From positions 186,001-250,000 of the forward strand of contig NW_019029016.1 in NCBI RefSeq assembly GCF_002105155.1: 64,000 nucleotides of DNA. Reading direction: 5' to 3'. Positions 11,389 through 19,717 of this stretch are shown piece after piece; the stretch's first letter is position 1; every line of letters begins with the position of its first letter. The position numbers were made by a program, and so were the translations under genes. The notes below the pieces were generated by a model, which made no database searches, had not been told where the DNA came from, and saw only the letters and a list, made by a program, of their open reading frames with translations. The DNA is from Lobosporangium transversale (taxonomy: Eukaryota; Mortierellomycota; Mortierellomycetes; Mortierellales; Mortierellaceae).

Positions 11389-12393
11389 TCAGAGCGAACC
11401 AAAAACCGATGTCGTCAAATTTGAATGGGTTTTGCGGGAAACACGGTAGTGTTTGTTGAAAACCTTGTCAGACGACCAACTCCCTTGAACCATGATATCT
11501 TGGGTTGATACGCCAGCGATGGCTGCCAAGGTTGATCCTATAGCGCGTGGCTTTGGAGGAGGCCGTTTCGACGGAAGATTTGGAATCCGACGTGTGATTT
11601 CATTCATAAAAGTGCCTATGGTACTGACCCTAAGGACTTTGGACTTGTCTTTCACAAAACGCATAAGAGGATTGAATTTATAATCCTGATCTTTGTGGTG
11701 CTCGATTTCGAGAGGTGTGTCCGCTATCCGTCTGGTGTATTCTGTATAGGCCTCGACTGGGCAAATTTTCTTGTCGTTAGGGTGTCTACCTACGAAGATC
11801 GACTTTATGATGCGCTGCCCATCGCGTCGCTCCTTAGGGAAGACTATGGTAAGGAGAAGACCCTTTTCATTGGTCTCTGACTTTGACACATCAATGCAAC
11901 CGATATCATCTGGCCGGAGAAACGCACAAACGCCTAAGAGCCAGCAGAGCTTGCGAGAGAGCTTAGGCATATCAAGATCCACATTGTCCTCCATGCGGAA
12001 GTATGAAAGGATGGGTGAAATGTCGAGTGCGGATACGTGCTCCATTTGAAATACGCCAGTACTTTTCATTGCTGCCATGAACCGCTGAAAGTAGATATTG
12101 CCTGTGATCACGGATGTGTCGTCGTAAAGCTTTAAGATGGCTGATTTTTTGTTAAGAGTGGTATTCCTACTCCAAGAATAGATAATCCGCGCATGGCATA
12201 AATAGTTAACTACAGCAATTGCATTTGGCGTACTAGGGTCGAAGCCTTCTTGTTGAGCCCATACTGCGAAAGCCTCTTGAGTTGGCAGATATTGTCGACG
12301 TGTTTTGCTGTTGGCACCTGCTGAATCTAGTAGAGTGATAGCGGATGGTGAGAGTCCTGCATCTAGATCTTTACGTCGCCTCTTATTCTCCAT
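11389..12393 (-). CDS. Tyrosine recombinase of DIRS-like element A
   Basis: About 334 residues from the ATG at 12393, overlapping the RT/RNase H frame end (12363) by about 30 bases, as is usual for DIRS elements. The N-terminal SAM-like core-binding part (SKTRRQYLPTQEAFAVWAQQ) is followed by the catalytic domain: R in CAFLRPDDIGCIDVS, basic beta-hairpin VFPKERRDGQRIIKSIF, then R in PRAIGSTLAAIAGVS, W in MVQGSWSSDKVF and Y in FNKHYRVS. The first His of the classical HxxR box is not obvious. The enzyme would integrate a circular cDNA by strand exchange at a short core. The upstream start is uncertain because the frame is open for several hundred codons antisense to nothing but out of frame with RT. 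Confidence 0.85.
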   Translation of the reverse strand: MENKRRRKDLDAGLSPSAITLLDSAGANSKTRRQYLPTQEAFAVWAQQEGFDPSTPNAIAVVNYLCHARIIYSWSRNTTLNKKSAILKLYDDTSVITGNIYFQRFMAAMKSTGVFQMEHVSALDISPILSYFRMEDNVDLDMPKLSRKLCWLLGVCAFLRPDDIGCIDVSKSETNEKGLLLTIVFPKERRDGQRIIKSIFVGRHPNDKKICPVEAYTEYTRRIADTPLEIEHHKDQDYKFNPLMRFVKDKSKVLRVSTIGTFMNEITRRIPNLPSKRPPPKPRAIGSTLAAIAGVSTQDIMVQGSWSSDKVFNKHYRVSRKTHSNLTTSVFGSL

Positions 12394-14790
12394 GCTGTCA
12401 ATGACCAGAGTGGATTCTTGCTGAGGAGATCGCTTGCGCTTCCGACGGCTGGTAGGACTGCTTCCCGAGGGATCGGGATTGGTGGTGCTACTGCCATCTC
12501 CTTGATGGTTGGGAACCATATTGCACTCGGCCACCATGGGGTTATTACTGTTGCTGTCAGTTTCTGGGTCTGTATCCTCTCCAAGATGATTGATAGAAGA
12601 TTCCATGGGGGGCAAATGTAAAGGTTGCCCATCTCTGTCCAGTTGTGTTGAAGGGCGTCTATCTTCAGAGCATCTGGATGGAATTTCCATGAGACAAATG
12701 TCGGTAGCTGTTTGTTCTGTGCCGACGCAAATAGGTCCACCTGATGTGGCCCCCATTGGTGTTCCAGTTGTTGAAAGAATGGGCGACTGATCCTCCATTC
12801 CAATTGCGATATCATTCGCCGTGACGGTGCATCCGCTGGGTTGAATGCAGATGGGATGTATGTCGTCCGAAGTCGAGTCCCCGTTGCTAGGCAGTGACGC
12901 CATAACGTGTCCGCTAGTCTCATTAGTTCCGGAGACCTCGTCCCTCCGAACCTGTTGATGTGTGCAATCGTTGTCGTGTTGTCGCATATGATGTTGATCA
13001 TTTTGCCCTGTGTTATTGGTAGTTGAACAGCTCGAAGAACTGTCTGTAGTTCCTTCCAGTTGATGTGGTGGTCTTTCTCTTGTGGAGTCCATTTGCCACT
13101 CCATGTTTGATTGTTGATCACGATCCCCCATCCGGTGTCCGATGCATCCGTGTATATGTCCATTTGTGTCTGTTGTTGAATCCATGACAGACCATTCCAT
13201 GACGTCAATTGCTCCTTCCACCATTGAAGGTTCTCCTTGGCTGGTTCCGTGAGGGTGACCGTGTCCGACCAAGAAGCTCCCTTGGCTTTTAGTGCTGTGT
13301 TCTTGAGGTGAAGCAGATTCCGTGTCATGAATCGCGCTGGGAACACTGCCATAGATGTTGCCATTGCTTTCCCGACGAACGAAGAAAGTTCCCTTAAAGA
13401 AGTGGCGCCTTTTCGTAGTAGCTTTCCTGCCTCGCGCCGTATGTCCCTGACTTTGGATTTCGGAACTGTGACAGTCATATCCCGGGAGTTGATGGTGAAG
13501 CCTAAATGGTCTATTTTCTGTGACGGGATCAACGTAGACTTGGCTTCCTTGATGAGGAATCCTAGCGCTGCCAACTTGTCTTGCACTAGTTGAGTGAACT
13601 GAATTGATTGTTCTTTGTTCTTGGCTAGGATTATCAAATCGTCTAGGTACGCTGATATGCGAATTCCTCGTCGTCGTGCCCATTTGAGGAAAGGCTTGAG
13701 AACTTTGGTGAACACTAGCGGAGAGAGTGAGAGCCCGAAGGGAAGTGTACGGAATTGAAATTTCCGGTTCTTCCATTGGAACTCTAGATAATGACGATAA
13801 TCTGGATGGATTAGTACGTGAAGAAATGCGTCTGATAGGTCGATGCTTGTCATAAAGTCGTTCTTCTGTAACATTGCGCATACTGTCGTCATCGTCTCCA
13901 TTTTGAAGTGCCGCTCTGAGACGTAGGCATTCAACGGTCTTAGATTTAAGACTGGACGAATGTCCCCGGTTTTCTTGGGGATAGTGAATATGCGGCTCTT
14001 GAAACCAGGGCCCGAAGCGACCTCTATTGCTCTTTTGGCTAAGAGTGCGATTATGTCAAGGACTGACAAAGGGTTTGCAAGGAAAGGTAAGTGAATGAAT
14101 AACAAGAATGATAATGAGCTGAGAACTAGAATGGATTCACGAATAGTTTTATTGCAGACTGAGGTTTACTATGTTACAAATCTATCATATTTATACTTGT
14201 TTGACTGAAGCGGAGACGCGCTTCAAGAACTCTAAATAAAGCTTACTCAAATATTTCCTAAGGACTTTTACCATATGCGGAACTTCAAGTGTTGAGTTAA
14301 CTTAATACACAGGATCCGAGGAAGATATCTGGTGCAATCTTATTTCAAGGTTCCTTGGCACTATAAGTCTTGGTTATTGCTTTATAGCTCTTCTAGAATC
14401 CTTGGAGCTATTCACGGAGCTAGAAAACTAGGAGACGCGACTTGGCTTGACAGGCAAACTATGCATGGAGGAATGAGTGAAGGAAATGAGCGGAACAAAT
14501 TAATCAAGCACACGTGATCTTTTTCAGATTCGAATCAGACAAAAGTCATTCATCAATTCATGAGCTAGACATTGCTTGCTGTTCGTGACAGATTACCTCT
14601 TGATCGATCGCCTTCTCTTCCTCCGCTGCTACTCGAGCTTGGTACGCTGTTGAACTGGATATCGGTGGCCGTTTGTGGAAAGGGATTTTGAATCCCTCGG
14701 AGACGACCGACTTGACCCATTCGTTGTCGGTTATGAGAGCCCATGCTTCTCTGTAAATCTGTAAACGGCCACCTACTGCTGGCCTGCAGT
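12363..14790 (-). pseudogene. RT-RNase H-Dam-like ORF of element A, interrupted by a solo LTR
   Basis: From about 14790 the RT N-terminus is readable to 14596. It then resumes after the LTR insertion at 14053 and runs to the stop at 12363. RT motifs: FTIPKKTGDIRPVLNLRPLN, TSIDLSDAFLHVLIHP, FGLSLSPLVFTKVL and the YLDD box in RISAYLDDLIILA. RNase H: MDIYTDASDTGWGIVI, NWKELQTVL, ICDNTTTIAHINRFGGTRSP, FNPADAPSR. The C-terminal part (WGPHQVDLFAS ... YICPPWNLL ... TPWWPSAIWFP) resembles the Dam-like tail of DIRS elements. The 537-base LTR insert destroys the frame, so element A needs RT from another copy such as element B. Confidence 0.88.
14054..14590. repeat. Solo LTR inserted in element A, with 5-base target duplication
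   Basis: The intact sibling (element B, about 37905-37920) reads straight through GCGATTACCTCTTG. In element A the GATTA is duplicated (14049-14053 and 14591-14595) around a 537-base insert starting TGTCA and ending TGACA. TG...CA ends, short inverted tips and a 5-base duplication are the hallmarks of a solo LTR left by LTR-LTR recombination. The sequence does not resemble the Ty3 LTR at 17587, so it represents another family, which is not otherwise seen in this window. Confidence 0.9.
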
Positions 14791-15696
14791 CTGTGCCTGA
14801 CTTGTCTGGTTGGATTGAGGGGTTTGGTAGCCTCGGCCTCGGCCTCGTCCCCCTCTCCTTGGATTTTGGCCTCGCCCAAAAAAAGAACCATTGTCATTTT
14901 GATAGTGGGCGGTCTGAGTTTGACCCGATGGATGAGATTGGCTAGAATTAGAAGTGGGTCTGTAAGTATTTGCGCTAAAGAAACTCCGGTTTTGAGTCCT
15001 CCTGTTGTATGCCCGTTGTCTTGTCGGGTTAGTAGCCTGACGAACACTCTTTGCCAATTTGCTGGCTTCAATGAAGTCTGAAGTAGAGACAATTGGTGGA
15101 TCAACTGTGTCCTTGGTGACTGAAATTTTGTGCGCTTGGTAAACAAGGTCCTCCCTGTCGCTTGACATTTGCTGTGCAAGGTGTGCAATATGTTCACGCA
15201 TTGTCTGTGCGAGCTGTAAACACGCTTGTGCGACCGCAGGGTCAACTTCGTAGGAAAACATTTCCGTGGCAAATTGATCAAGTGGTCTTGTAAGGTTTGC
15301 CAATCGTGATTGATAGCGTGAGATTGTTTTGTCCATGGAACTGTGGTGAGAGGAAGAGTCGGGCCAGTCAATGAGTGCCGATTTGGGTGCAGAATAGGTT
15401 TGGGTTGTGTTTTTGGCAAAAGGCTGCATCTCTTTAGCCATTTCTGTTGCATATGCAAGATCGTCTGCACGGTTTCCAGATTTATGTTTGAAAAAATCTT
15501 TCCCGTCCATTGCTGGGTAGTGGACGAGAATGGAGTCGTCAGGTGTAATTTCGTAAGCTGGTTCTTTTGGAACCAAGTAGGGGTTCGATCGACTGGATTC
15601 AGAGCTAGTCGAGAGAGCCTCAAGCCGGCTGGTGAGTGTAGCCAGCTGGCTCTGGAGAGAGTGTATAATTGGATCAGAAGTGTCATACTCGCTCAT
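14773..15696 (-). CDS. gag: Gag-like protein of DIRS-like element A
   Basis: 307 residues from the ATG at 15696 (MSEYDTSDPIIHSLQSQLAT). The N-terminus has a short coiled-coil-like stretch (LQSQLATLTSRLEAL). The middle has an all-helical look (PLDQFATEMFSYEVDPAVAQ, TMREHIAHLAQQM). The C-terminus is Gln/Asn-rich with an RGG-type patch (RRGGRGRGRGYQTPQ), probably RNA-binding. The same layout, including the MREHIAHL/MRSHLAV-type helix, is found in the gag of D1, D2 and C. No zinc knuckle. Element B has lost one C in the run near 38166, which shifts this frame, so A and B differ in which ORF is damaged. Confidence 0.8.
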   Translation of the reverse strand: MSEYDTSDPIIHSLQSQLATLTSRLEALSTSSESSRSNPYLVPKEPAYEITPDDSILVHYPAMDGKDFFKHKSGNRADDLAYATEMAKEMQPFAKNTTQTYSAPKSALIDWPDSSSHHSSMDKTISRYQSRLANLTRPLDQFATEMFSYEVDPAVAQACLQLAQTMREHIAHLAQQMSSDREDLVYQAHKISVTKDTVDPPIVSTSDFIEASKLAKSVRQATNPTRQRAYNRRTQNRSFFSANTYRPTSNSSQSHPSGQTQTAHYQNDNGSFFGRGQNPRRGGRGRGRGYQTPQSNQTSQAQTAGQQ

Positions 15697-16287
15697 TTGG
15701 AACTTCAATACGCTGGATGTGTTCCTGAGCGAGAAAAAAGAAGATAGAGAGTAGATCAGAGCGAACGCTAGATTTTATTTATTTTATTTTTAGTTTTTTC
15801 TCGGTCAGAAGGAATAAAAAGAGGTCACACATATGGACCATGGCTACGAGGATAATAGACCCACCAATCTCTAGAGACGGCGAGCGATCACGATAACGAG
15901 GATCCCCTCTCTCTCTCCAAAGTGCATGACGGTCGGCTTGTCTGAAGGCAGGATCTCTATCATCGTGCTCAAAACTATTCTCCCCACTAGTGAAAGAAAA
16001 GTGAAGTTCAACAGGTGAACTTGAAGGTGAACTTTGAGGAACATTCTTGGAAGACATTCTGAATATGTGTATAATGGAATTGTTCACAGGAATATGAGTG
16101 TCTTGAAGTTTAGCTGAAAGTGTGAGAATGGCGAAATGAAGAATGAAGGAATGAAAACGAAATGGCAATCAATTTATGCCCACAAGCATCCATTCACATC
16201 CTTTTTCTTCAATTGCCATTAGTCATTTCAAATGGCGTGATGATCAGAACAAATGAACCAATGAATGAATGAGATTTTGGCATGCAT

Positions 16288-16320
<33 letters not shown>

Positions 16321-16349
16321 AACAACAAATGTATTTTGAAAACAACACT

Positions 16350-17036
16350 TTATTCTGCAACTGGTTTAAAGGTTCTACACACATCTAACAACAGTGCTGC
16401 TCTTTCTTGCAAAAGCTTGCTACGAGGCGACTCTACATCAACTGACTCTAATTCAGTGAGAACCTTTCGGAGTTGTCGTTCTGACATCCCCAACGTTGAC
16501 TCTTGACAACTGCTTGACGTTTCTGTCACAACTTCCGTCTCCGTTGCTACTGAAGTGACAGCAACCTGTGCATGTTGTGATGCCTTGGCTGACGCTTCTA
16601 ACCGTTGCCAGTCCGCCTCCTTGACCAACATCAGGTTACGACGTCTCAGTTGCTTGAACAACGATGGCTCATGTACCCAGAATACGTCAAAATTGTCACG
16701 GCTTATAGGTCTACTGTATAAGTCAAGTTTTTGTCCTCCCTCCAGGTAAAGATACTTGCGAGGTCGCACTTCATCCCCATCCTGATAGAGTGGACTCTCT
16801 GTCCGCGCCCTGAAATTGCAGTGTTCACTCTCCAAAAAGAGCTTCTTGATCCTGCGCCCATCCCTGGTAGGACGCTCCCATGGTACATAAGAAAACACTG
16901 GGTCAGCGGGTGGACCATCAGTAGAAGGTGAAGTCTGGCGACTTGCGCTCTTATCACTTTCCAATTCCTCACGAGCGCGTTTTTTGCCAGCAACTTTGCT
17001 GGTGGAAGAAGAGGCAGTGTTGTTGGAGAAAGACAT
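16350..17036 (-). CDS. Unknown protein, 228 residues
   Basis: Single frame from the ATG at 17036 (MSFSNNTASSSTSKVAGKKR) to a stop overlapped by AATAAA. The N-terminus is Ser-rich with a basic KKRAREE stretch that could be a nuclear signal. The centre has VPWERPTRDGRRIKKLFLES and FDVFWVHEPSLFKQLRRRNL. The C-terminal 70 residues (MSERQLRKVLTELESVD, KLLQERAALLLDVCRTFK) look helical. I do not recognise the family. It sits about 300 bases upstream of the split unknown gene in the same orientation and shares its style: Ser-rich start, no introns, AATAAA at the stop. The two may be paralogues or parts of one unrecognised mobile unit (inference). Confidence 0.5.
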   Translation of the reverse strand: MSFSNNTASSSTSKVAGKKRAREELESDKSASRQTSPSTDGPPADPVFSYVPWERPTRDGRRIKKLFLESEHCNFRARTESPLYQDGDEVRPRKYLYLEGGQKLDLYSRPISRDNFDVFWVHEPSLFKQLRRRNLMLVKEADWQRLEASAKASQHAQVAVTSVATETEVVTETSSSCQESTLGMSERQLRKVLTELESVDVESPRSKLLQERAALLLDVCRTFKPVAE

Positions 17037-17348
17037 AATTCAAGCAATGCAAAGAATGATAAAATGAGATTTGAAAGCCTGTTTTGTGTTGAGAAGAGTT
17101 TGAGTGTCAACAATGTTTTAGGAATGAAGGAATGAAAAGCACAATGACCCCCAGTTGATTCTCCTCATTGCTTTTCTCATTACAACTCTCCTTCATCCTG
17201 ATTCGTTCCTGACATTACAAATCTTTTTCTCCACATGATCTGATCCTGGCTGATCTTCAAACCAATCATCATTGCGAGTTATAATCGTGTCCTATAAGTG
17301 CCACTGATTTGAACCAATCTTTGAACCTGATTCATGCATGTGTAAGAA

Positions 17349-17388
<40 letters not shown>

Positions 17389-17438
17389 AGAGAGAGAAAC
17401 ATGATGCTCGGATATTTGAGCAAATTATTTTGTTCCTG

Positions 17439-17472
<34 letters not shown>

Positions 17473-17586
17473 TTTATGCGCTTACATAAAATAAAGAACT
17501 AAGCAATCGCGATCATCCTTCGCGTCCGTTCTCAACCCGCTTGGTGCCTGGAATGTTATGCTTTATTCCTCAATAAAAGAGAAAGT
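17037..17586. other. Intergenic region with two long A-runs
   Basis: Upstream of the minus-strand unknown gene. A runs at about 17353-17386 and 17440-17468 are separated by ordinary sequence. No open frame or RNA gene is recognised. The right edge is the start of a solo LTR. Confidence 0.4.
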
Positions 17587-17910
17587 TGTTGTATATTTCA
17601 ATATACAAGATAATAACGGCCCAGTTATAAGATTAAGAAAAATACTAAAAACACACTAGGAACATACTAGGGGAATTCCCAAAATTAATACGCTAAGAAA
17701 AATATAATAATAATAACGCGTCACTAGAGACGCGACAAAACACGACATGGTTCCTGAATAATCCCATGTCGCTTCTAGATAGATATGTAGTTACTTGGTA
17801 CGAGTCTCTCTACCAGAAAATGAATAAATACCCCATGGATGTGGTGTGTGGACCCACATCTTATTCTCACTTATCTTAGCTTCTGATAACTACTGTCTAA
17901 ATATTTTTCA
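17587..17910 (+). repeat. Solo LTR of the Ty3/Gypsy family
   Basis: 324 bases from TGTTGTATATTTC to ATATTTTTCA, nearly identical to the 5' LTR of Gypsy copy 2 (57711-58035). No internal element sequence follows. The flanks (AAAGT left, GGTCC right) do not form a target duplication, and repeat X1 begins directly at the right edge, so one side was probably replaced by rearrangement. Confidence 0.85.
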
Positions 17911-18767
17911 GGTCCCTTGTCCTCTTTTTGTGAGGGAGATTGTGGGATTGAAAGAGAGCGAACAGTTGTTCATGTGGAGGTATGCGGGACGGCTGCTGGA
18001 GATCAACTCGGTGGAGTGAGTGCCGTTAGACCAAGGACTTGAGCCTGGCTATCCTTAGAATAGGACAAACACATCCTTGCTGCAAGAGCATCCTACGTCA
18101 AGCAAGCACTACATCGAAGTTCGGCTGCAGTCTTAAACCTTTCTACCTCATTTTTCCTTTCTTCCCCTTTTTCCATCTCCTATTCAAGCAATGCAAGCAG
18201 GGCAGAGCCGATTGGCCTATAAGCCCAGTCATATTCCTTCACCTGTTCTCCTCCTTGTAAGCTCTCTTCAAACCTCCGTCTCACCGGACTTGCCATGCTT
18301 TGATGACCCATTTGGCAGGTGGCGAAGGTCTGACAGATGAACGTATGGGACATATCTTTTTTTTTTCTTTTCAAATGAAGAGTGAAAGATATGTGAAGGT
18401 AAAGTGTGTGAAAGCAAGGAATGTGATAGAAGAAGGTGTAGAGTGGTAAAGTACGCCAAGAGTTCAGGCCCATAATATGTATATACTCTCGCATCGTATA
18501 TTGTTGACATGACCTTTAATAGTGTGTATGGTATACCGTACTCAGAGTAGAGGTCAAATTTTTTTGAGCAAAAATTTTTTGGTGTCGACATTTGCAATGA
18601 AGAGAGCACTACCCTTTATTTTCTCTTTTCATTTACAAATAGGATGCCTCTTTATTTCCACCCGGGGAGCCATATTGGGACCAAAGCCACTCTCTGTAGC
18701 AGTCACTTTGCCTTCATGGCAGTCACATTTCGGCACGTGCAGACACCCTTTCGTTTTAATATGGGTG
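17911..18767 (-). repeat. Repeat X1, inverted copy of 55737-56596
   Basis: About 855 bases that match 55737-56596 in the opposite orientation, from GGTCCCTTGTCC to CGTTTTAATAT. In the sense direction the unit starts TC(N)6ATTAAAACGAAAGGG, which resembles the 5' terminus of Helitrons (TC start, TATATATTAAAA). A clear CTRR 3' end is not seen. A frame of 113 residues (MLSSLQMSTPKNFCSKKFDL...) is open in both copies with few changes, but it has no recognised domain. It is a possible non-autonomous Helitron-like or gene-fragment-bearing repeat. Confidence 0.55.
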
Positions 18768-19490
18768 AATCTATTTGACAACCCGGGTTGTCACTCTTAT
18801 TTGACAACCCCCCCCTAATTTAGCAGTCACACCGGCTTATTTGGCAACCCAGGTCTTCAATTTTCACTTTTTTGTTATTTGACAACCCGGGTTGTCAAGA
18901 AAAGAAGAAAAATTGTCTTTTTCAACCTGTCACATGACAAGTCTTCACCATCTTGCACTTTTGGAGGGCCTTTCTCAGCTGGATTTCTAAAATGGTGGCA
19001 ACACTCCATTATCATGACTGTGGTTATAGCTTCTTCTGTCTCTCTTTTTTTTCCTTTCCGCGTCTTACGCATGCGCCATCAAGCGTCGCATAACCACTCC
19101 GAATTTATGCATGCTTATATATCCAAAAACCCCTTAGTGCATGTTACCCGTATAGGCACATTTTCTATAAAAGCAAACCCTTGTTTTAGAAATCAGTTGT
19201 AATAAAAAAACAACACCTCGTAACCAAAAAAAAAAAGTTTGTTATTTGATGGAAGCTTTTAGATTGCTGGAGGGATTTCATGTTGCTGAGGGATAGCAAT
19301 AGAAACGATTTTCACATAATAATCTTGCCAATAAAAAAGGGTTGTCAAATAATAGTGAGCTTGGGGTTGTCAAATTAGATATTTTACTATTTGGCAACCC
19401 CGGGTTGTCACGCAAAGAAAAAAAATTGAGAAAAATAATTAAGGGGGGGGTTGTCAAATAAGAGTGACAACCCGGGTTGTCAAATAGATT
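18768..19490. mobile_element. Element Y: inverted-repeat element with GACAACCCGGGTTGTC palindromes
   Basis: The ends are inverted repeats of about 48 bases (18768-18815 and about 19443-19490), starting AATCTATTTGACAACCCGGG. The 16-base palindrome GACAACCCGGGTTGTC occurs at 18777-18792, 18881-18896 and 19466-19481, with a one-base-longer variant at about 19392-19408. Half-site forms (TTTGGCAACCC, TTGACAACCCCCCC) are scattered between. No transposase frame is seen, so it would be non-autonomous. No clear target duplication is visible. Confidence 0.6.
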
Positions 19491-19717
19491 AATTCTTTTA
19501 ATATGTAGGATAAAATAGTGGTGCAATGAAATAAAAAGTAGAGATGAAGTTACAAAATTTTTTATCTTTGTACGTTGAAAAATACTCTCATTATTTTTTT
19601 TATACTCTCTTTTCTTTAACCACCTCAATACCAGTTTCTTCCATTCATCGCTTTCTTTTCATTGCTGTTTGATCTACACCACTACAACTAAACTTTTGTG
19701 CCGATTAATCGCAACAA

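Larger units (their letters stand above)
11107..15856 (-). mobile_element. DIRS-like tyrosine-recombinase retrotransposon A
   Basis: Coding order on the minus strand: gag, RT-RNase H-Dam-like, tyrosine recombinase. Ends: AAT at 11107-11109 and at 15854-15856. The outer parts form an inverted repeat (11145-11258 against 15742-15856, including the block running from GACCTCTTTTTATTCC to CTAGCGTTCGCTC). An internal complementary region at about 11305-11395 is the reverse complement of the right end joined to the left end through AAT. Without the inserted LTR the element is about 4.2 kb, the same size as element B, to which it is nearly identical. The split of the host gene makes the insertion younger than that gene. 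Confidence 0.9.
10819..16057 (-). pseudogene. Unknown coiled-coil gene split by DIRS-like element A
   Basis: The 5' part is 16057-15857 (67 codons starting MSSKNVPQSSPSSSPVELHF). The 3' part is 11106-10819 (95 codons plus stop), with a heptad-like segment MVREQGEIIANLTKQVEDLQ and a basic tail. Element A sits between them, flanked by AAT on both sides. Removing the element with one AAT copy keeps the reading frame exactly, with codon 68 being ATT, to give about 163 residues. I do not recognise the family. AATAAA overlaps the stop codon. Without the element the gene would be small, single-exon and possibly a coiled-coil adaptor (inference). A similar-looking neighbour, also Ser-rich at the N-terminus, lies at 16350-17036. 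Confidence 0.65.
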
